This document shows positions 7,746 through 15,631 of a stretch of DNA of 64,000 nucleotides, piece by piece; the stretch's first letter is position 1; each line of letters starts with the position of its first letter. The notes under the pieces were generated by a model. The model saw only the letters and a list, made by a program, of their open reading frames with translations. It had not been told where the DNA came from and made no database searches. The position numbers were made by a program, and so were the translations under genes. The stretch covers positions 223,799-287,798 of the forward strand of contig NZ_JACRMG010000005.1 of NCBI RefSeq assembly GCF_016219575.1. Direction: 5' to 3'. This stretch comes from Bradyrhizobium sp. GTDB lineage: Bacteria > Pseudomonadota > Alphaproteobacteria > Rhizobiales > Xanthobacteraceae.

Positions 7746-8195
7746 ATGGTTACTACCAGACGACGTCACGCTTCTCTTCTCGTCGCGGCATCCGCGGCAG
7801 TCGGGCTGTTCGCCTTGGCGCCGGCGCAGGCCGCGCCGCTTGCCCCGACCGGTGCGCTCAATGCGCAGGTGAACGACGCTTCCGACGTCAGCGAAGTTGC
7901 CGTCGTCGTGCGCCGTGGCGTCGCGGTCGGACCGCGCGGCGGCGTCTACCGCTATCGCGGCACGACCGTCGTGCGTCCGGGTCCGATCGTACGTCCCGCC
8001 CCGGTGGTGCGCTGGGCACGTCCGTATCGCTGGGCACCGGGCGGTGCGATCGCCGCCGGTGCCGCCATCGGCTTCATCGCCGCTGCGGGCGCTGCTGCCT
8101 ATGCGTCAAGCGTCGCGCCGGCGCCGGGCATGTGCTGGTATTATACCGACCCGTACCGCCGCGCCGGCTTCTGGGATTACTGCCCCGGGTACTAG
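7746..8195 (+). CDS. Secreted Gly/Ala/Pro-rich hypothetical protein
   Basis: 149 residues with a clear signal peptide (RRRHASLLVAASAAVGLFALAPAQA), a Val/Arg-rich segment (VVVRRGVAVGPRGGVYRYRGTTVVRPGP), an Ala/Gly-rich hydrophobic stretch that could be a membrane helix (GGAIAAGAAIGFIAAAGAAAYA) and a C-terminus MCWYYTDPYRRAGFWDYCPGY with two Cys. This arrangement recurs in small cell-envelope proteins of rhizobia but has no assigned function. ATG 7746 follows GGAGG by 5 nt; a TTG three bases earlier is less likely. A terminator follows at 8225-8256. Confidence 0.75.
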   Translation: MVTTRRRHASLLVAASAAVGLFALAPAQAAPLAPTGALNAQVNDASDVSEVAVVVRRGVAVGPRGGVYRYRGTTVVRPGPIVRPAPVVRWARPYRWAPGGAIAAGAAIGFIAAAGAAAYASSVAPAPGMCWYYTDPYRRAGFWDYCPGY

Positions 8196-8224
8196 CCACC
8201 CCTGCGTGAGCGGCGCGACAAATC

Positions 8225-8256
8225 AGGCGGAGGGCCAAAAGCTTTCCGCCTTTTTC
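8225..8256 (+). terminator. Rho-independent terminator
   Basis: AGGCGGA (8225-8231) pairs with TCCGCCT (8245-8251), followed by TTTT. It closes the secreted-protein gene that ends at 8195. Confidence 0.7.
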
Positions 8257-8268
8257 GTTACGCATTGG

Positions 8269-8481
8269 TCAGGGAAGAATTGCGTTGTGCTGCTTCTTCA
8301 ACAGCCGCTTCAGCGCGTTGAGCAGAAGCGCGAGCAGCGAGATCGTCAGCGCGGCTGCGGCGACTGCCAGCTGCGCCAGCGACGTGACGAGGTCGACCAG
8401 CACGTCCGCCATATCGAAATAGGCGAGGACGACCACCGCGATCACGATCACGACCGCTGCGATGATGAGCCAATCGAGCAT
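8269..8481 (-). CDS. Small membrane protein, 70 aa
   Basis: MLDWLIIAAVVIVIAVVVLAYF forms an N-terminal transmembrane helix. A second hydrophobic segment (LVDLVTSLAQLAVAAAALTISLLALLLNAL) leads to a basic tail KRLLKKQHNAILP. GGAGAAGC lies 4 nt upstream of ATG 8481; the longer frame to 8547 lacks such a site and overlaps the TMEM175-like gene. No known family. The charge pattern puts the C-terminal tail in the cytoplasm. Confidence 0.65.
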   Translation of the reverse strand: MLDWLIIAAVVIVIAVVVLAYFDMADVLVDLVTSLAQLAVAAAALTISLLALLLNALKRLLKKQHNAILP

Positions 8482-8524
8482 GGTGCTTCTCCGCAGCCTT
8501 GGTCGCCGCGGCCAAGCTGCCGGT

Positions 8525-9130
8525 TCAACGGCCCCCGGCCGCGCCATCTCCAGGCCTCGATGCGCCGTAACGGCGCATCAGCAGCCCGCCGAATGCGAGG
8601 AACCAGAAATAGGGCGCATATTCAGGGGCGATCGCCGCGATCGCAGTACCCGGCAGGAATGCCAGCACCGGAAAAAAAGCGGCTGCGACCTCGATGTTGC
8701 GGATCCCCGGCACCGCCAGCCACCACAGCACCGCGTTCAGCGAGGCGATCAGCGTCAGCTGCAAACCGTAAAGCACCGTAACGGCACTGCTCAGCCGGTA
8801 GCTGCCATAAAGGCTGTTGGTCACCGGCAACAGGATGATCGAGAGCAGGAAGAAAAGATTGAGGATCACGACACCACGGTCGGCCTCCGGCTGCCGCGCC
8901 AGCCGGCGATGATGGCTGATCCAGAACACGCCAGCGATGACGAAGGAGAAGATCAGCGCCGACAGCCTGCCGGCATAGTGGTGATAGAGATCGGTCCATC
9001 CCGGCATGCGGGCGAAGGTGCCGGTCCTGGGAAGGTCATAGGCCAACAGCGTCATCGCCACACCGAAGATGGTGTTGGAGAGCGATTCCAGCCGCCGCAT
9101 TTCGAAGAGATCGGGATGGGATGGGGTCAT
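8525..9130 (-). CDS. TMEM175-like potassium channel family protein (DUF1211), variant signature
   Basis: 201 residues with six predicted membrane helices. The first helix RRLESLSNTIFGVAMTLLAYDLP aligns with the pore-lining helix 1 of bacterial TMEM175 channels, whose usual signature is R..FSD. Here F is L and D is N (LSN), so the family hallmark is altered. The second segment YHHYAGRLSALIFSFVIAGVFWISHHR also fits DUF1211. The ATG at 9130 overlaps by four bases (ATGA) the ancestral stop of the GIY-YIG pseudogene upstream, implying former translational coupling. Potassium conductance cannot be assumed with this motif. Confidence 0.75.
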   Translation of the reverse strand: MTPSHPDLFEMRRLESLSNTIFGVAMTLLAYDLPRTGTFARMPGWTDLYHHYAGRLSALIFSFVIAGVFWISHHRRLARQPEADRGVVILNLFFLLSIILLPVTNSLYGSYRLSSAVTVLYGLQLTLIASLNAVLWWLAVPGIRNIEVAAAFFPVLAFLPGTAIAAIAPEYAPYFWFLAFGGLLMRRYGASRPGDGAAGGR

Positions 9131-9405
9131 GGATTCGGATTGCTCCACCAGAGTCGCTTCTTTGCAAAGGCGTGACCCGAGCCTGACTTCAGGTACTGCT
9201 CGAAGGTTTCGGCTTTTTACCTGTTGGAGAAGGCGACGTATGTCGCCAGGTTCCAAGGGACGTACTTGGACGTGTGAGCGGACTTTCCCTCGTTGTGGTC
9301 CGGAATTCTCTGCTTCAGATCATTGGTAACACCGATATATCGCTGATCCGGGAATCGCTCACTTTCGATGAGATAAACGTAGTGCACGTAACCTGACCTC
9401 TGCAT
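9127..9405 (-). pseudogene. GIY-YIG nuclease (UPF0213/YhbQ type) with an in-frame TAA
   Basis: Residues 1-62 are MQRSGYVHYVYLIESERFPDQ...QRYIGVTNDLKQRIPDHNEGKSAHTSKY...YVAFSNR, carrying the VYL and YIG strands and the catalytic-helix Arg. TAA at 9217-9219 then interrupts the frame. The next 29 codons continue the family exactly (KAETFEQYLKSGSGHAFAKKRLW...) to TGA at 9127-9129. A GAA-to-TAA change would explain the stop. The lost part contains the conserved Glu (FEQYLKSGSG) needed for catalysis. Full length would be 92 aa, normal for the family. Start 9405 has no strong ribosome site. It lies between tRNA-Tyr and the TMEM175-like gene. Confidence 0.85.
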
Positions 9406-9497
9406 TGATGCTTCGGTGGAGATCATGCTTCGGAGTTGGCTGGGCCGCAAATCGCAAACATGGTTGGTAGGCCCTCCTTCGCCAAGGCTTCGGAGGG

Positions 9498-9559
9498 CAT
9501 CCTGCTTCGCGGTCTGGCAGGCCGTAGTCCTGCGAAGCGCCTTGGCGCGAAGCAGGATG
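9498..9559. repeat. Palindromic repeat abutting the 3' end of tRNA-Tyr
   Basis: CATCCTGCTTCGCG (9498-9511) and CGCGAAGCAGGATG (9546-9559) are perfect 14-bp inverted repeats. The right arm overlaps the encoded CCA of tRNA-Tyr by two bases. The 34-nt loop contains CTGGCAGGCCGTAG, also found in related form beside tRNA-Gly (6271-6306). Confidence 0.7.
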
Positions 9560-9643
9560 GTGGGGGAGGCAGGACTCGAACCTGCGAAGTCATAAGACGG
9601 CTGATTTACAGTCAGCTCCCTTTGCCACTCGGGACACTCCCCC
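9558..9643 (-). tRNA. tRNA-Tyr (anticodon GTA)
   Basis: A class II tRNA of 86 nt on the minus strand. The acceptor GGGGGAG pairs with CTCCCCC, followed by A and an encoded CCA. The anticodon arm CTGACTGTAAATCAG has anticodon GTA, the long variable arm CCGTCTTATGACTTCG is present, and the T arm is CAGGTTCGAGTCCTG. Complete. Confidence 0.97.
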
Positions 9644-9862
9644 GTCCCAACAGCGTCAGCAATTCGTCCGCAAGACGTGGCGGCGGACAGAACCGTCGAT
9701 ATGGCGCTGGGCCCGCGCGACCCGGTGACGGGGCGCGGTCGGGCGCGTTTATGGGTAAGCGGACCCGCAAAGTCAACCAAGGGAAGCGCTCAAAACCGTG
9801 CTCAAACCGCTCCAAACGAGACCAAATTGCCAGAATCCGGAACCCGTGACACAAGCCTTGTC

Positions 9863-10693
9863 ATGAATGATCGCGACCGCAGGCCGCCGTTCCGCAGGAG
9901 CGGCGGCAAATCCTTCGAAAAAGGGCGGAAATCCTCCCCCCGGCCGGCTTGGCGCGACCGCGATTCCGGCGGCGACGGGCCGGCGATCCTCTATGGTTTT
10001 CACACGGTTGCCGCGGCGCTGGCCAATCCCCGGCGCAAGATCAGAAAGCTGCTGCTGACCGAGAATGCGGCGCGGCGGCTGGCGGAAGAAAACATCCACA
10101 CCCGCGTGACGCCGGAAATCGTCCGTCCGCAATTGATCGACCAGCGGCTCGGACCGGATGCCGTGCACCAGGGCATGCTGGCCGAAGCCGATCCCCTGCC
10201 CTCGCCGGACATCGAGACATTGAAGCAGGAAGGCATCGTGCTGGTGCTCGACCAGATCACCGATCCGCACAATGTCGGGGCCATCCTGCGCTCGGCGGCG
10301 GCCTTTGCGGTGAAGGCGATCGTCACCACCGCCCGGCACAGCCCGGAGGCGACCGGCGTGCTGGCGAAATCCGCCTCCGGCGCGCTGGAGCTGGTGCCGC
10401 TGGTGCTGGTGCAGAATCTCGCGCGCGCGCTCACTGAACTGAACGAACGCGGCTTCCTCACCGTCGGACTCGACAGCGAGGGTACGGACGAGCTTTCCAA
10501 GGTGGAATTACGCGAGCCGCTGGCGCTGGTGCTCGGCGCCGAGGGCAAGGGCCTGCGGCAACTGACGCGCGAGACCTGCGCCACGGTGGCGCGGCTCGAC
10601 ATGCCCGGCGAGATCAAGAGCCTCAACGTCTCCAACGCCGCGGTGCTGGCGCTCTATGTCGGCGCCAGCCGGCTGGGGCTGATGGGGAAATAG
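9863..10693 (+). CDS. rlmB: TrmH/SpoU-family 23S rRNA (guanosine-2'-O-)-methyltransferase RlmB
   Basis: A SPOUT methyltransferase using S-adenosylmethionine. A basic N-terminal extension (about 35 residues) is followed by the L30e-like substrate domain (GPAILYGFHTVAAALANPRRKI) and the knotted catalytic domain. Its three motifs are LVLDQITDPHNVGAILRSAAAF with the catalytic Arg, LVLGAEGKGL, and KSLNVSNAAVLALY. The 276-residue length fits RlmB, which methylates the loop around G2251 (E. coli numbering). ATG 9863 is the best start, though without a clear Shine-Dalgarno; the frame is open upstream through the region overlapping the tRNA-Tyr promoter. A close TrmH paralogue acting on tRNA cannot be fully excluded. 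Confidence 0.9.
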   Translation: MNDRDRRPPFRRSGGKSFEKGRKSSPRPAWRDRDSGGDGPAILYGFHTVAAALANPRRKIRKLLLTENAARRLAEENIHTRVTPEIVRPQLIDQRLGPDAVHQGMLAEADPLPSPDIETLKQEGIVLVLDQITDPHNVGAILRSAAAFAVKAIVTTARHSPEATGVLAKSASGALELVPLVLVQNLARALTELNERGFLTVGLDSEGTDELSKVELREPLALVLGAEGKGLRQLTRETCATVARLDMPGEIKSLNVSNAAVLALYVGASRLGLMGK

Positions 10694-10713
10694 ACGCGCG
10701 TGCGCTGAAAGAC

Positions 10714-10814
10714 CCTCATCAGAGGAGTGGCCTTCAGGCCGCGTCTCGAAGGATGACGGCCCGTCTGTGGCCTTATGGTTCGAGACGCGCGAAGACGCGC
10801 TCCACGCCATGAGG
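10714..10814. repeat. Composite dispersed palindromic repeat, family A
   Basis: Two units: CCTCATCAGAGG ... TCTCGAAGGATGA, then TATGGTTCGAGACG ... CGCCATGAGG. It is the inverse-orientation counterpart of the composite at 16047-16139. It lies downstream of rlmB. Confidence 0.75.
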
Positions 10815-10825
10815 GGTGACAGTGA

Positions 10826-10863
10826 CGAAAAACAAAACGCCCGCTCGCGAAAGCGAGCGGGCG
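10826..10863 (-). terminator. Rho-independent terminator
   Basis: On the minus strand CGCCCGCTCGC / GCGAGCGGGCG (11 bp, loop TTTC) is followed by TTTTGTTTTTCG. It terminates the Tyr/Gly-rich secreted protein gene. Confidence 0.85.
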
Positions 10864-10887
10864 TCCCGGTCTCAAATCTTGTTCAGA

Positions 10888-11388
10888 TCAGTAGTAGCGG
10901 CGCAGCGCGCGCTGACCGTGGTGATAGTGCATGCCGTGGTGGCGATGCGCGTAGCCGTAGCGATAGGCGGTGCCGTACGGACGGACGGCGCGATAGCCAT
11001 AGGCGCGCGGGCCGAAGTAGCGCGGCCGCGCGACATAGCCGTAGTCATAGGGACGCGCGTAGTTGCTCCAGCCGGACACCGACGGCTCGTAGTAGGTCGG
11101 CTGCGGCGCCCAGGCACCCGGACCGCTGTAGGTCGGACCCTGGTTGACGTAGTAATATTGCGTGGCCGGCTCGGCGAGACGCTGGGTGGCCCAGCCGCCG
11201 CAGGTCGAGCCACAGCCATAACCATAGCCGTAGCCGTAGCTGTAGGTCGCGACGGGGGCGACATAGCGCGGCGCGCACGGGCTATACGAATAGCACGGCG
11301 TGCCGCACGAATAGTAACCGCACGCCATCGCGGGCGACGCGGCCATGACGGCAACTGCCGCAACAATTCCTGAAATCAAATGACGCAT
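10888..11388 (-). CDS. Secreted Tyr/Gly-rich, Cys-containing hypothetical protein
   Basis: 166 residues: a signal peptide (MRHLISGIVAAVAVMAASPAMA) followed by a short Cys-rich stretch (CGYYSCGTPCYSYSPC), a YGYGYGYG run, a middle WATQRLAEPATQYYYVNQG, and a C-terminus rich in Tyr, Arg and His (YRYGYAHRHHGMHYHHG). Low-complexity envelope proteins of this kind are common in Bradyrhizobium; no function is assigned. GGAG lies upstream of ATG 11388 and a strong terminator follows at 10826-10863, supporting a monocistronic gene. Confidence 0.75.
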   Translation of the reverse strand: MRHLISGIVAAVAVMAASPAMACGYYSCGTPCYSYSPCAPRYVAPVATYSYGYGYGYGCGSTCGGWATQRLAEPATQYYYVNQGPTYSGPGAWAPQPTYYEPSVSGWSNYARPYDYGYVARPRYFGPRAYGYRAVRPYGTAYRYGYAHRHHGMHYHHGQRALRRYY

Positions 11389-11437
11389 TACTCTCTCCTG
11401 TAGGGGTGTTCTCGTTGGCGTGGGTCTACTTCAAAAC

Positions 11438-11896
11438 TTAACGCGGATGCGGGCGCGGCCGCGGGTGACGGCCATGCTGCCAGTCGTAATCGATCTGCGG
11501 CGCGACGATCACCGGCGGAGGATTGGCCGGAACTTCGAGCTGCGGGGTCGATTGCGCCGACCAGGAGCGGTAGTAGCTCTCGGCCTCCGGCGGCAATTTG
11601 CGATTGGCGGGCGGTTCGATTTCAAGCCGGCCATAGCCGGGCATATGGCCCGCGCTGGGATAGTAGTGGCCGACATGCGGCACCGGATCGACATAGCGGC
11701 CGCCGTAAACCGTGGGCTGCACATGCACACCCTTGCCAAGACCCCAATCGCCTTCGACCACCGCATAGGATGCATCGACGCCATTGATGATCACGGGCAC
11801 GCCCGGCTTGCCCGGTATCACGATCTCGAAGCCGCCGCCGGCCAGCGCCTGCGACGTCATCGCCATCAAGAATGCCAGTGCAACGCCTGCGCGCAT
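11438..11896 (-). CDS. Secreted hypothetical protein, 152 aa
   Basis: A signal peptide (MRAGVALAFLMAMTSQALAG) is followed by a conserved-looking segment (GFEIVIPGKPGVPVIINGVDASYAVVEGDWGLGKG) and a Pro-rich C-terminus ending in HGRHPRPRPHPR. GFEIVIPGKPGVPVIINGVDASYAVVEGDWGL suggests a small beta-rich domain; I do not know the family. ATG 11896 is preceded by AGGGAA; the frame extends ten codons further but those precede the signal peptide. It could form a unit with the Tyr-rich protein gene 50 bp downstream on the same strand. Confidence 0.7.
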   Translation of the reverse strand: MRAGVALAFLMAMTSQALAGGGFEIVIPGKPGVPVIINGVDASYAVVEGDWGLGKGVHVQPTVYGGRYVDPVPHVGHYYPSAGHMPGYGRLEIEPPANRKLPPEAESYYRSWSAQSTPQLEVPANPPPVIVAPQIDYDWQHGRHPRPRPHPR

Positions 11897-12069
11897 TTCC
11901 CTGTACCCGCCTTTGTTTCGCCGCAACCTAGTCCAATGCGCGATGCCAAGGGTTAAGGCCGCGGGCGAAACTGCGGGTAAGCCTAACGCGTAAGGATTGG
12001 CGCCTGCGCAAATCCGAGCGAGTGCGATCAGGAAACGTTAACGCGGCGACGAAGGTTACGACAGTCGCG

Positions 12070-12765
12070 CTAGGCGAGCACGTTTTCCGCCAATGTCACC
12101 AGGCCGATCGCGATTGTGACAGTCCCCACCGCGCCCTGCAGCGCATGGTTGGCCGCGGTGAGAAAACGCGCGGAAACCGCCAGCGGAACCGCAATGACCG
12201 CGGAAAGCACGCCCATTCCGATCATCGAGCCGACGCCGAACAGCGCGACATAGCCGAGCCCGGCCGCGGGACTCGAGGCCTGCGTCACCGCCAGCACCAG
12301 CAGTGCTGCGGAACCCGCCATGCCGTGCATCAGCCCGACCAGCAGCGTGCGCCAGCGGAACCCGTGTTCATGGGCGTGAGCGGCGCCGGCATGCGGCAGC
12401 GTGTCGCCGGCATGACTGTGGGCATGGAAGTGCACGGTGCCGTCGGCATGACCATGGCGGTGGAAATGCACGCGGTCGCGCCACAGCCGCCACAGCACAT
12501 GCGCGCCCAGGCCGATCAGCATGACACCCACGGCGGCCTCAAGCGGCTTTGCCACGGTTTCGGGGATGGCGCGGCCGAGCAGGATGGCTACGCCGGCAAA
12601 CACGAACAGCGTGGCCGTGTGGCCGAGGCCCCAGGTCAGGCCGTGCTTGACGATGTCGCCAACGCGGCTGCGGCGGGCGGCGATGCTGGAGACCGCCGCG
12701 ATATGATCGGCCTCGAGCGCATGCTGCATGCCCAACAGGAAACCGAGACCCAGAATTCCGAACAT
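12070..12765 (-). CDS. NiCoT/UreH-family nickel (cobalt) transporter
   Basis: 231-residue inner-membrane protein with six helices. The first contains GMQHALEADHIAAVSSI, matching the HX4DH metal-recognition motif of the nickel/cobalt transporter family in the UreH/HupE-like form. A cytosolic loop rich in His (VHFHRHGHADGTVHFHAHSHAGDTLPHAGAAHAHEHGF) lies between helices 3 and 4 and probably binds metal. The start MFGILGLGFLLGMQHA is at ATG 12765 with AGGGTGC just upstream. No urease or hydrogenase genes are in the window, so the enzyme supplied is unknown. No riboswitch is evident upstream. Confidence 0.85.
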   Translation of the reverse strand: MFGILGLGFLLGMQHALEADHIAAVSSIAARRSRVGDIVKHGLTWGLGHTATLFVFAGVAILLGRAIPETVAKPLEAAVGVMLIGLGAHVLWRLWRDRVHFHRHGHADGTVHFHAHSHAGDTLPHAGAAHAHEHGFRWRTLLVGLMHGMAGSAALLVLAVTQASSPAAGLGYVALFGVGSMIGMGVLSAVIAVPLAVSARFLTAANHALQGAVGTVTIAIGLVTLAENVLA

Positions 12766-12882
12766 GCACCCTGCCCGCTTATGAGCTCACATCAAATACG
12801 AGTTGGAAGCATTTGTCAGGTCTTCGATTTTCTTGACGCGTTTTCTCCGCGCGAACCGGGGATACCACTTCGCTTGAAAACG

Positions 12883-13596
12883 CTAGAGCACTTCATCGAA
12901 CAATGCGCGCATCGCCGCCCAGGAGCGCCGGTCAGACTGGGCATCATAGAGCGCGGTCCGCATCATCGAGCCGTCGGCGGCCGGGTTGGCAAAGCCGTGC
13001 AGCGTGTTGCCATAGCTCACCACCTGCCAGTCGGCGACCCTGGCGGCGCGCATCTCGTCCTCGAAGGACGCGACCTGATCCGGCGGCGCCAGCGGATCCT
13101 CCGCGCCGGTCAGCACGAGGACGCTCGCCTTCACCTGCCCCTCCTGCGCCGGCAGTTTCGTCGCGAGCACGCCGTGAAAGCTGACGACCGCTTTCAGCTC
13201 GGCGCCAGCTCGCGCCAACTCCAGCACCACCGAGCCGCCGAAGCAGAAGCCGATGGCGGCCAGCCGCGATGCATCAACCTGCGGAAGAGCGGCAAGGGTC
13301 GCGACTGCTGCATGGGCGCGGGCGCGCAATCGTTCCGGCTCGGCGCGCAGCCCGCCGACCGCGGTCGCCACCTCCTGCAGGTTCCTTGCCTGCCGCCGCT
13401 CGCCGAACATGTCGGCCGCGAGCGCGACATAGCCGAGAGAAGCGAGCTGGCGCGCCTTGTCCATGGCGAAGTCGCCGAGCCCGAGCCCCTCGTGAAACAC
13501 CAGCACGCCCGGCCGGGGACCTGCGCCTTCATCGAAGGCGAGATAGCCACGCATGGTCACGCCATCAGCGGCATAGTCGATGTCCAACGTGTGCAT
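12883..13596 (-). CDS. Dienelactone hydrolase family protein
   Basis: 237-residue alpha/beta hydrolase. The Cys nucleophile is in AAIGFCFGGSVVLELARAG, Asp in LTGAEDPLAPPD and His in YGNTLHGFANP, giving the Cys-Asp-His triad typical of the DLH family. PGVLVFHEGLGLGDFAMDKARQLASLGYVALAADMFGE is the usual N-terminal half. Natural substrates of these stand-alone homologues are generally unknown. ATG 13596 starts MHTLDIDY; a TTG six codons upstream is possible. It lies on the strand opposite to the adjacent tRNA-Thr gene. Confidence 0.88.
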   Translation of the reverse strand: MHTLDIDYAADGVTMRGYLAFDEGAGPRPGVLVFHEGLGLGDFAMDKARQLASLGYVALAADMFGERRQARNLQEVATAVGGLRAEPERLRARAHAAVATLAALPQVDASRLAAIGFCFGGSVVLELARAGAELKAVVSFHGVLATKLPAQEGQVKASVLVLTGAEDPLAPPDQVASFEDEMRAARVADWQVVSYGNTLHGFANPAADGSMMRTALYDAQSDRRSWAAMRALFDEVL

Positions 13597-13769
13597 TTTG
13601 CGGATGCTTCCCAACCCCTTGGAGCGGGAAATTCACACTGCTTGGGAGCCTGCACAACGGGAAAAACGGGACCGCCGAGGGTAGTTCTTTAAGGCCAAGT
13701 CTGCTATTCGACCCGGCAGTTCAGTGGCGTCCGCGCCCGATTTTTTCCCTTTGCCGATCCCGTCGATTT

Positions 13770-13844
13770 GCCGGCTTAGCTCAGCGGTAGAGCAGCGGTT
13801 TTGTAAACCGAAGGTCGGGGGTTCAATCCCCTCAGCCGGCACCA
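13770..13844 (+). tRNA. tRNA-Thr (anticodon TGT)
   Basis: Acceptor GCCGGCT pairs with AGCCGGC, then A and an encoded CCA. D arm GCTCAGCGGTAGAGC, anticodon loop TTTGTAA with anticodon TGT, T arm GGGGGTTCAATCCCCT. 75 nt. The first pair of the anticodon stem (G-A) is mismatched, otherwise the cloverleaf is complete. Confidence 0.95.
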
Positions 13845-14054
13845 TTGGCGGCGACCGCCCGTCAAGCGATCGGGGCACACACCTTCTCATTGCGGGCTGA
13901 TGCGGGAGCACTTCCCGGTCGCTCCCGAACGATCGCATCGGGCTGATGCAGCAACGACACAACCGGAACAGATTCCGCTTTTGCACACCCACCCCCGGCT
14001 TTCTCGGCCGGGCGAGCTTTTGCAGACTGCCAGCCAGGGTTGGGGGACCTTGCC

Positions 14055-15335
14055 ATGGTTGCTTTTCGGAATGCCAAATCCTTTCTCGCACTTGCCGCAC
14101 TGATGTCGCTTGTCGTGACGGCTCCCGCTCGCAGTCAGGCCATCCTGGGCGGCAAAATAAAAATCGAGTCGCCCATCGACGAGGAGCCACCGGTGGCACC
14201 GGGGGTATTTCCCTGCGCGACGGATGCGGAGAAGGAGGAACTGGCGCGGCTGAGGGACAGTTGGCAGTCCACTTACGATGCCATGCAGCAGGGGCAGCGC
14301 GATATCGCCGCTGCCAAGCAGGCCGAAGCAGCCGCGTTTGATGCCAAATACAACGCAGATTTCGCCCTCGGCCAGGCGCGAAACGAAATGATGCGGGCGC
14401 GAGATGCGCTGCAGGAGGCAAGAAAGCGCGGAGCCGGTGCTGCAATCGGCGTTGTCTATCTGCCGCAGTTTGAGGCCGCGCTGAAAAAGCACACCGATGC
14501 ACGCGCGGCGGCTCAGAAAGCCGAGCAGGCTTACATTCAGGCAGCCGGGCGAAGAGCAAGTCGCGAGGCCGCCGTCGAGAGCGTCAAGAAATACGTGATC
14601 GAGGCCAGGCAAAAATACGAAGCGGCCGCAGACAAACTACGCGAAAGCAAGAGGTGCCCTCCCTCGCAATCAAGCCTGCCTCTGATGCGCAACAACTTCG
14701 CAGACCGCTGGTCCGGCTTCAACGGCGGCGCCTTCGTCAACGTCTCCAACAGCCGCCTCAACATCACGGAGCGGTTCGCCGCCACGGGTCTGCAGACCAA
14801 CGCCTTCAGCGACTCCGCAACGCGCGCCGGAGGCGGCGTAACCATCGGCTACAACACGATCATCGGCGGCCATTTCGTGGCTGGCATGGCCGTCAATCTT
14901 GGCGTTGCCGGCGGCGAAGTACGCCATCCCTTCCCGCCAACTCCCTTCTTCCTCGGCACAACGCAAACCTTCACCGTCGACCTTCTCGGCCGGGCTGGTG
15001 TGCTGGTCGCACCGAATTTCCTGCTTTACAGCCAGGCGGGCGTCAGCGTTGCGAGCAACCGCATCCAGATCGATTTCGGCGGCACGCCGACCGACGTGAG
15101 CAAGACCAGCGTGGCGGCAGCAGTCGGCGGTGGCGTCGAGGTCAAGCTCCCGATGCTGGCTTCCGGCGGCTCCGCCATGGGAGACCCATCGATCTTCTTC
15201 GACTACCTCCATAGGTTCCCGTCCAGCGTCGGCACCGAGCGGGCACCGTTCACCTACGATTTCGAGCGCAGGGGTGACCAGGCGGCGGTTGGTTTCCGGT
15301 TCCGTTTCAACCCGTCGGCGACCGGCCCGATTTGA
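14055..15335 (+). CDS. Outer-membrane beta-barrel protein with N-terminal coiled-coil
   Basis: 426 residues. After a signal peptide (SFLALAALMSLVVTAPARSQA) comes a helical, Ala/Glu/Lys-rich coiled coil of about 150 residues (EKEELARLRDSW ... ARQKYEAAADKLRES). The C-terminal half reads as alternating beta strands (WSGFNGGAFVNVSNSRL, GGGVTIGYNTIIGGHFVAGMAVNLGVAGG, FTVDLLGRAGVLVAPNFLLYSQAGVSV) like Omp25-type barrels. WSGFNGGAF matches the usual barrel-opening motif W(T/S)GFYxG. The last strand is VGFRFRFNPSATGPI, so it lacks a terminal aromatic residue. ATG 14055 is chosen over TTG 14040. Probably a periplasm-spanning envelope protein. Confidence 0.75.
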   Translation: MVAFRNAKSFLALAALMSLVVTAPARSQAILGGKIKIESPIDEEPPVAPGVFPCATDAEKEELARLRDSWQSTYDAMQQGQRDIAAAKQAEAAAFDAKYNADFALGQARNEMMRARDALQEARKRGAGAAIGVVYLPQFEAALKKHTDARAAAQKAEQAYIQAAGRRASREAAVESVKKYVIEARQKYEAAADKLRESKRCPPSQSSLPLMRNNFADRWSGFNGGAFVNVSNSRLNITERFAATGLQTNAFSDSATRAGGGVTIGYNTIIGGHFVAGMAVNLGVAGGEVRHPFPPTPFFLGTTQTFTVDLLGRAGVLVAPNFLLYSQAGVSVASNRIQIDFGGTPTDVSKTSVAAAVGGGVEVKLPMLASGGSAMGDPSIFFDYLHRFPSSVGTERAPFTYDFERRGDQAAVGFRFRFNPSATGPI

Positions 15336-15631
15336 GCCGCCGGCGGAACCGCTCGACGGCGAAGCAGGAGGCAGCGAGCCCTTCAGCCTATCTCGCCGAC
15401 TCGAACCGGTGCGAGTCGTCGGCGCGCCGTTCATACCCAACACCAATCCGCGCGAGCGTCACTAGCGCAGGCTTATGGTGACCTGGCACCGGTGGAAGCT
15501 CCTGTGTGTCACTGTTTTGTCACCTTGCGCGAAAAACAAATCGCTGCAGTATCCGCGCGCACAGCCCGCTCTTGATTCCCGGAAAACCTGTGTTGGAATG
15601 AGTGCGCGGGCGTGGCGTGGGGTAGCGTCAT

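Noticed and set aside
12022..13692. Plus-strand frame of 556 codons across the nickel transporter and hydrolase
   Set aside because: Antisense to two genes with full catalytic or transport motifs.
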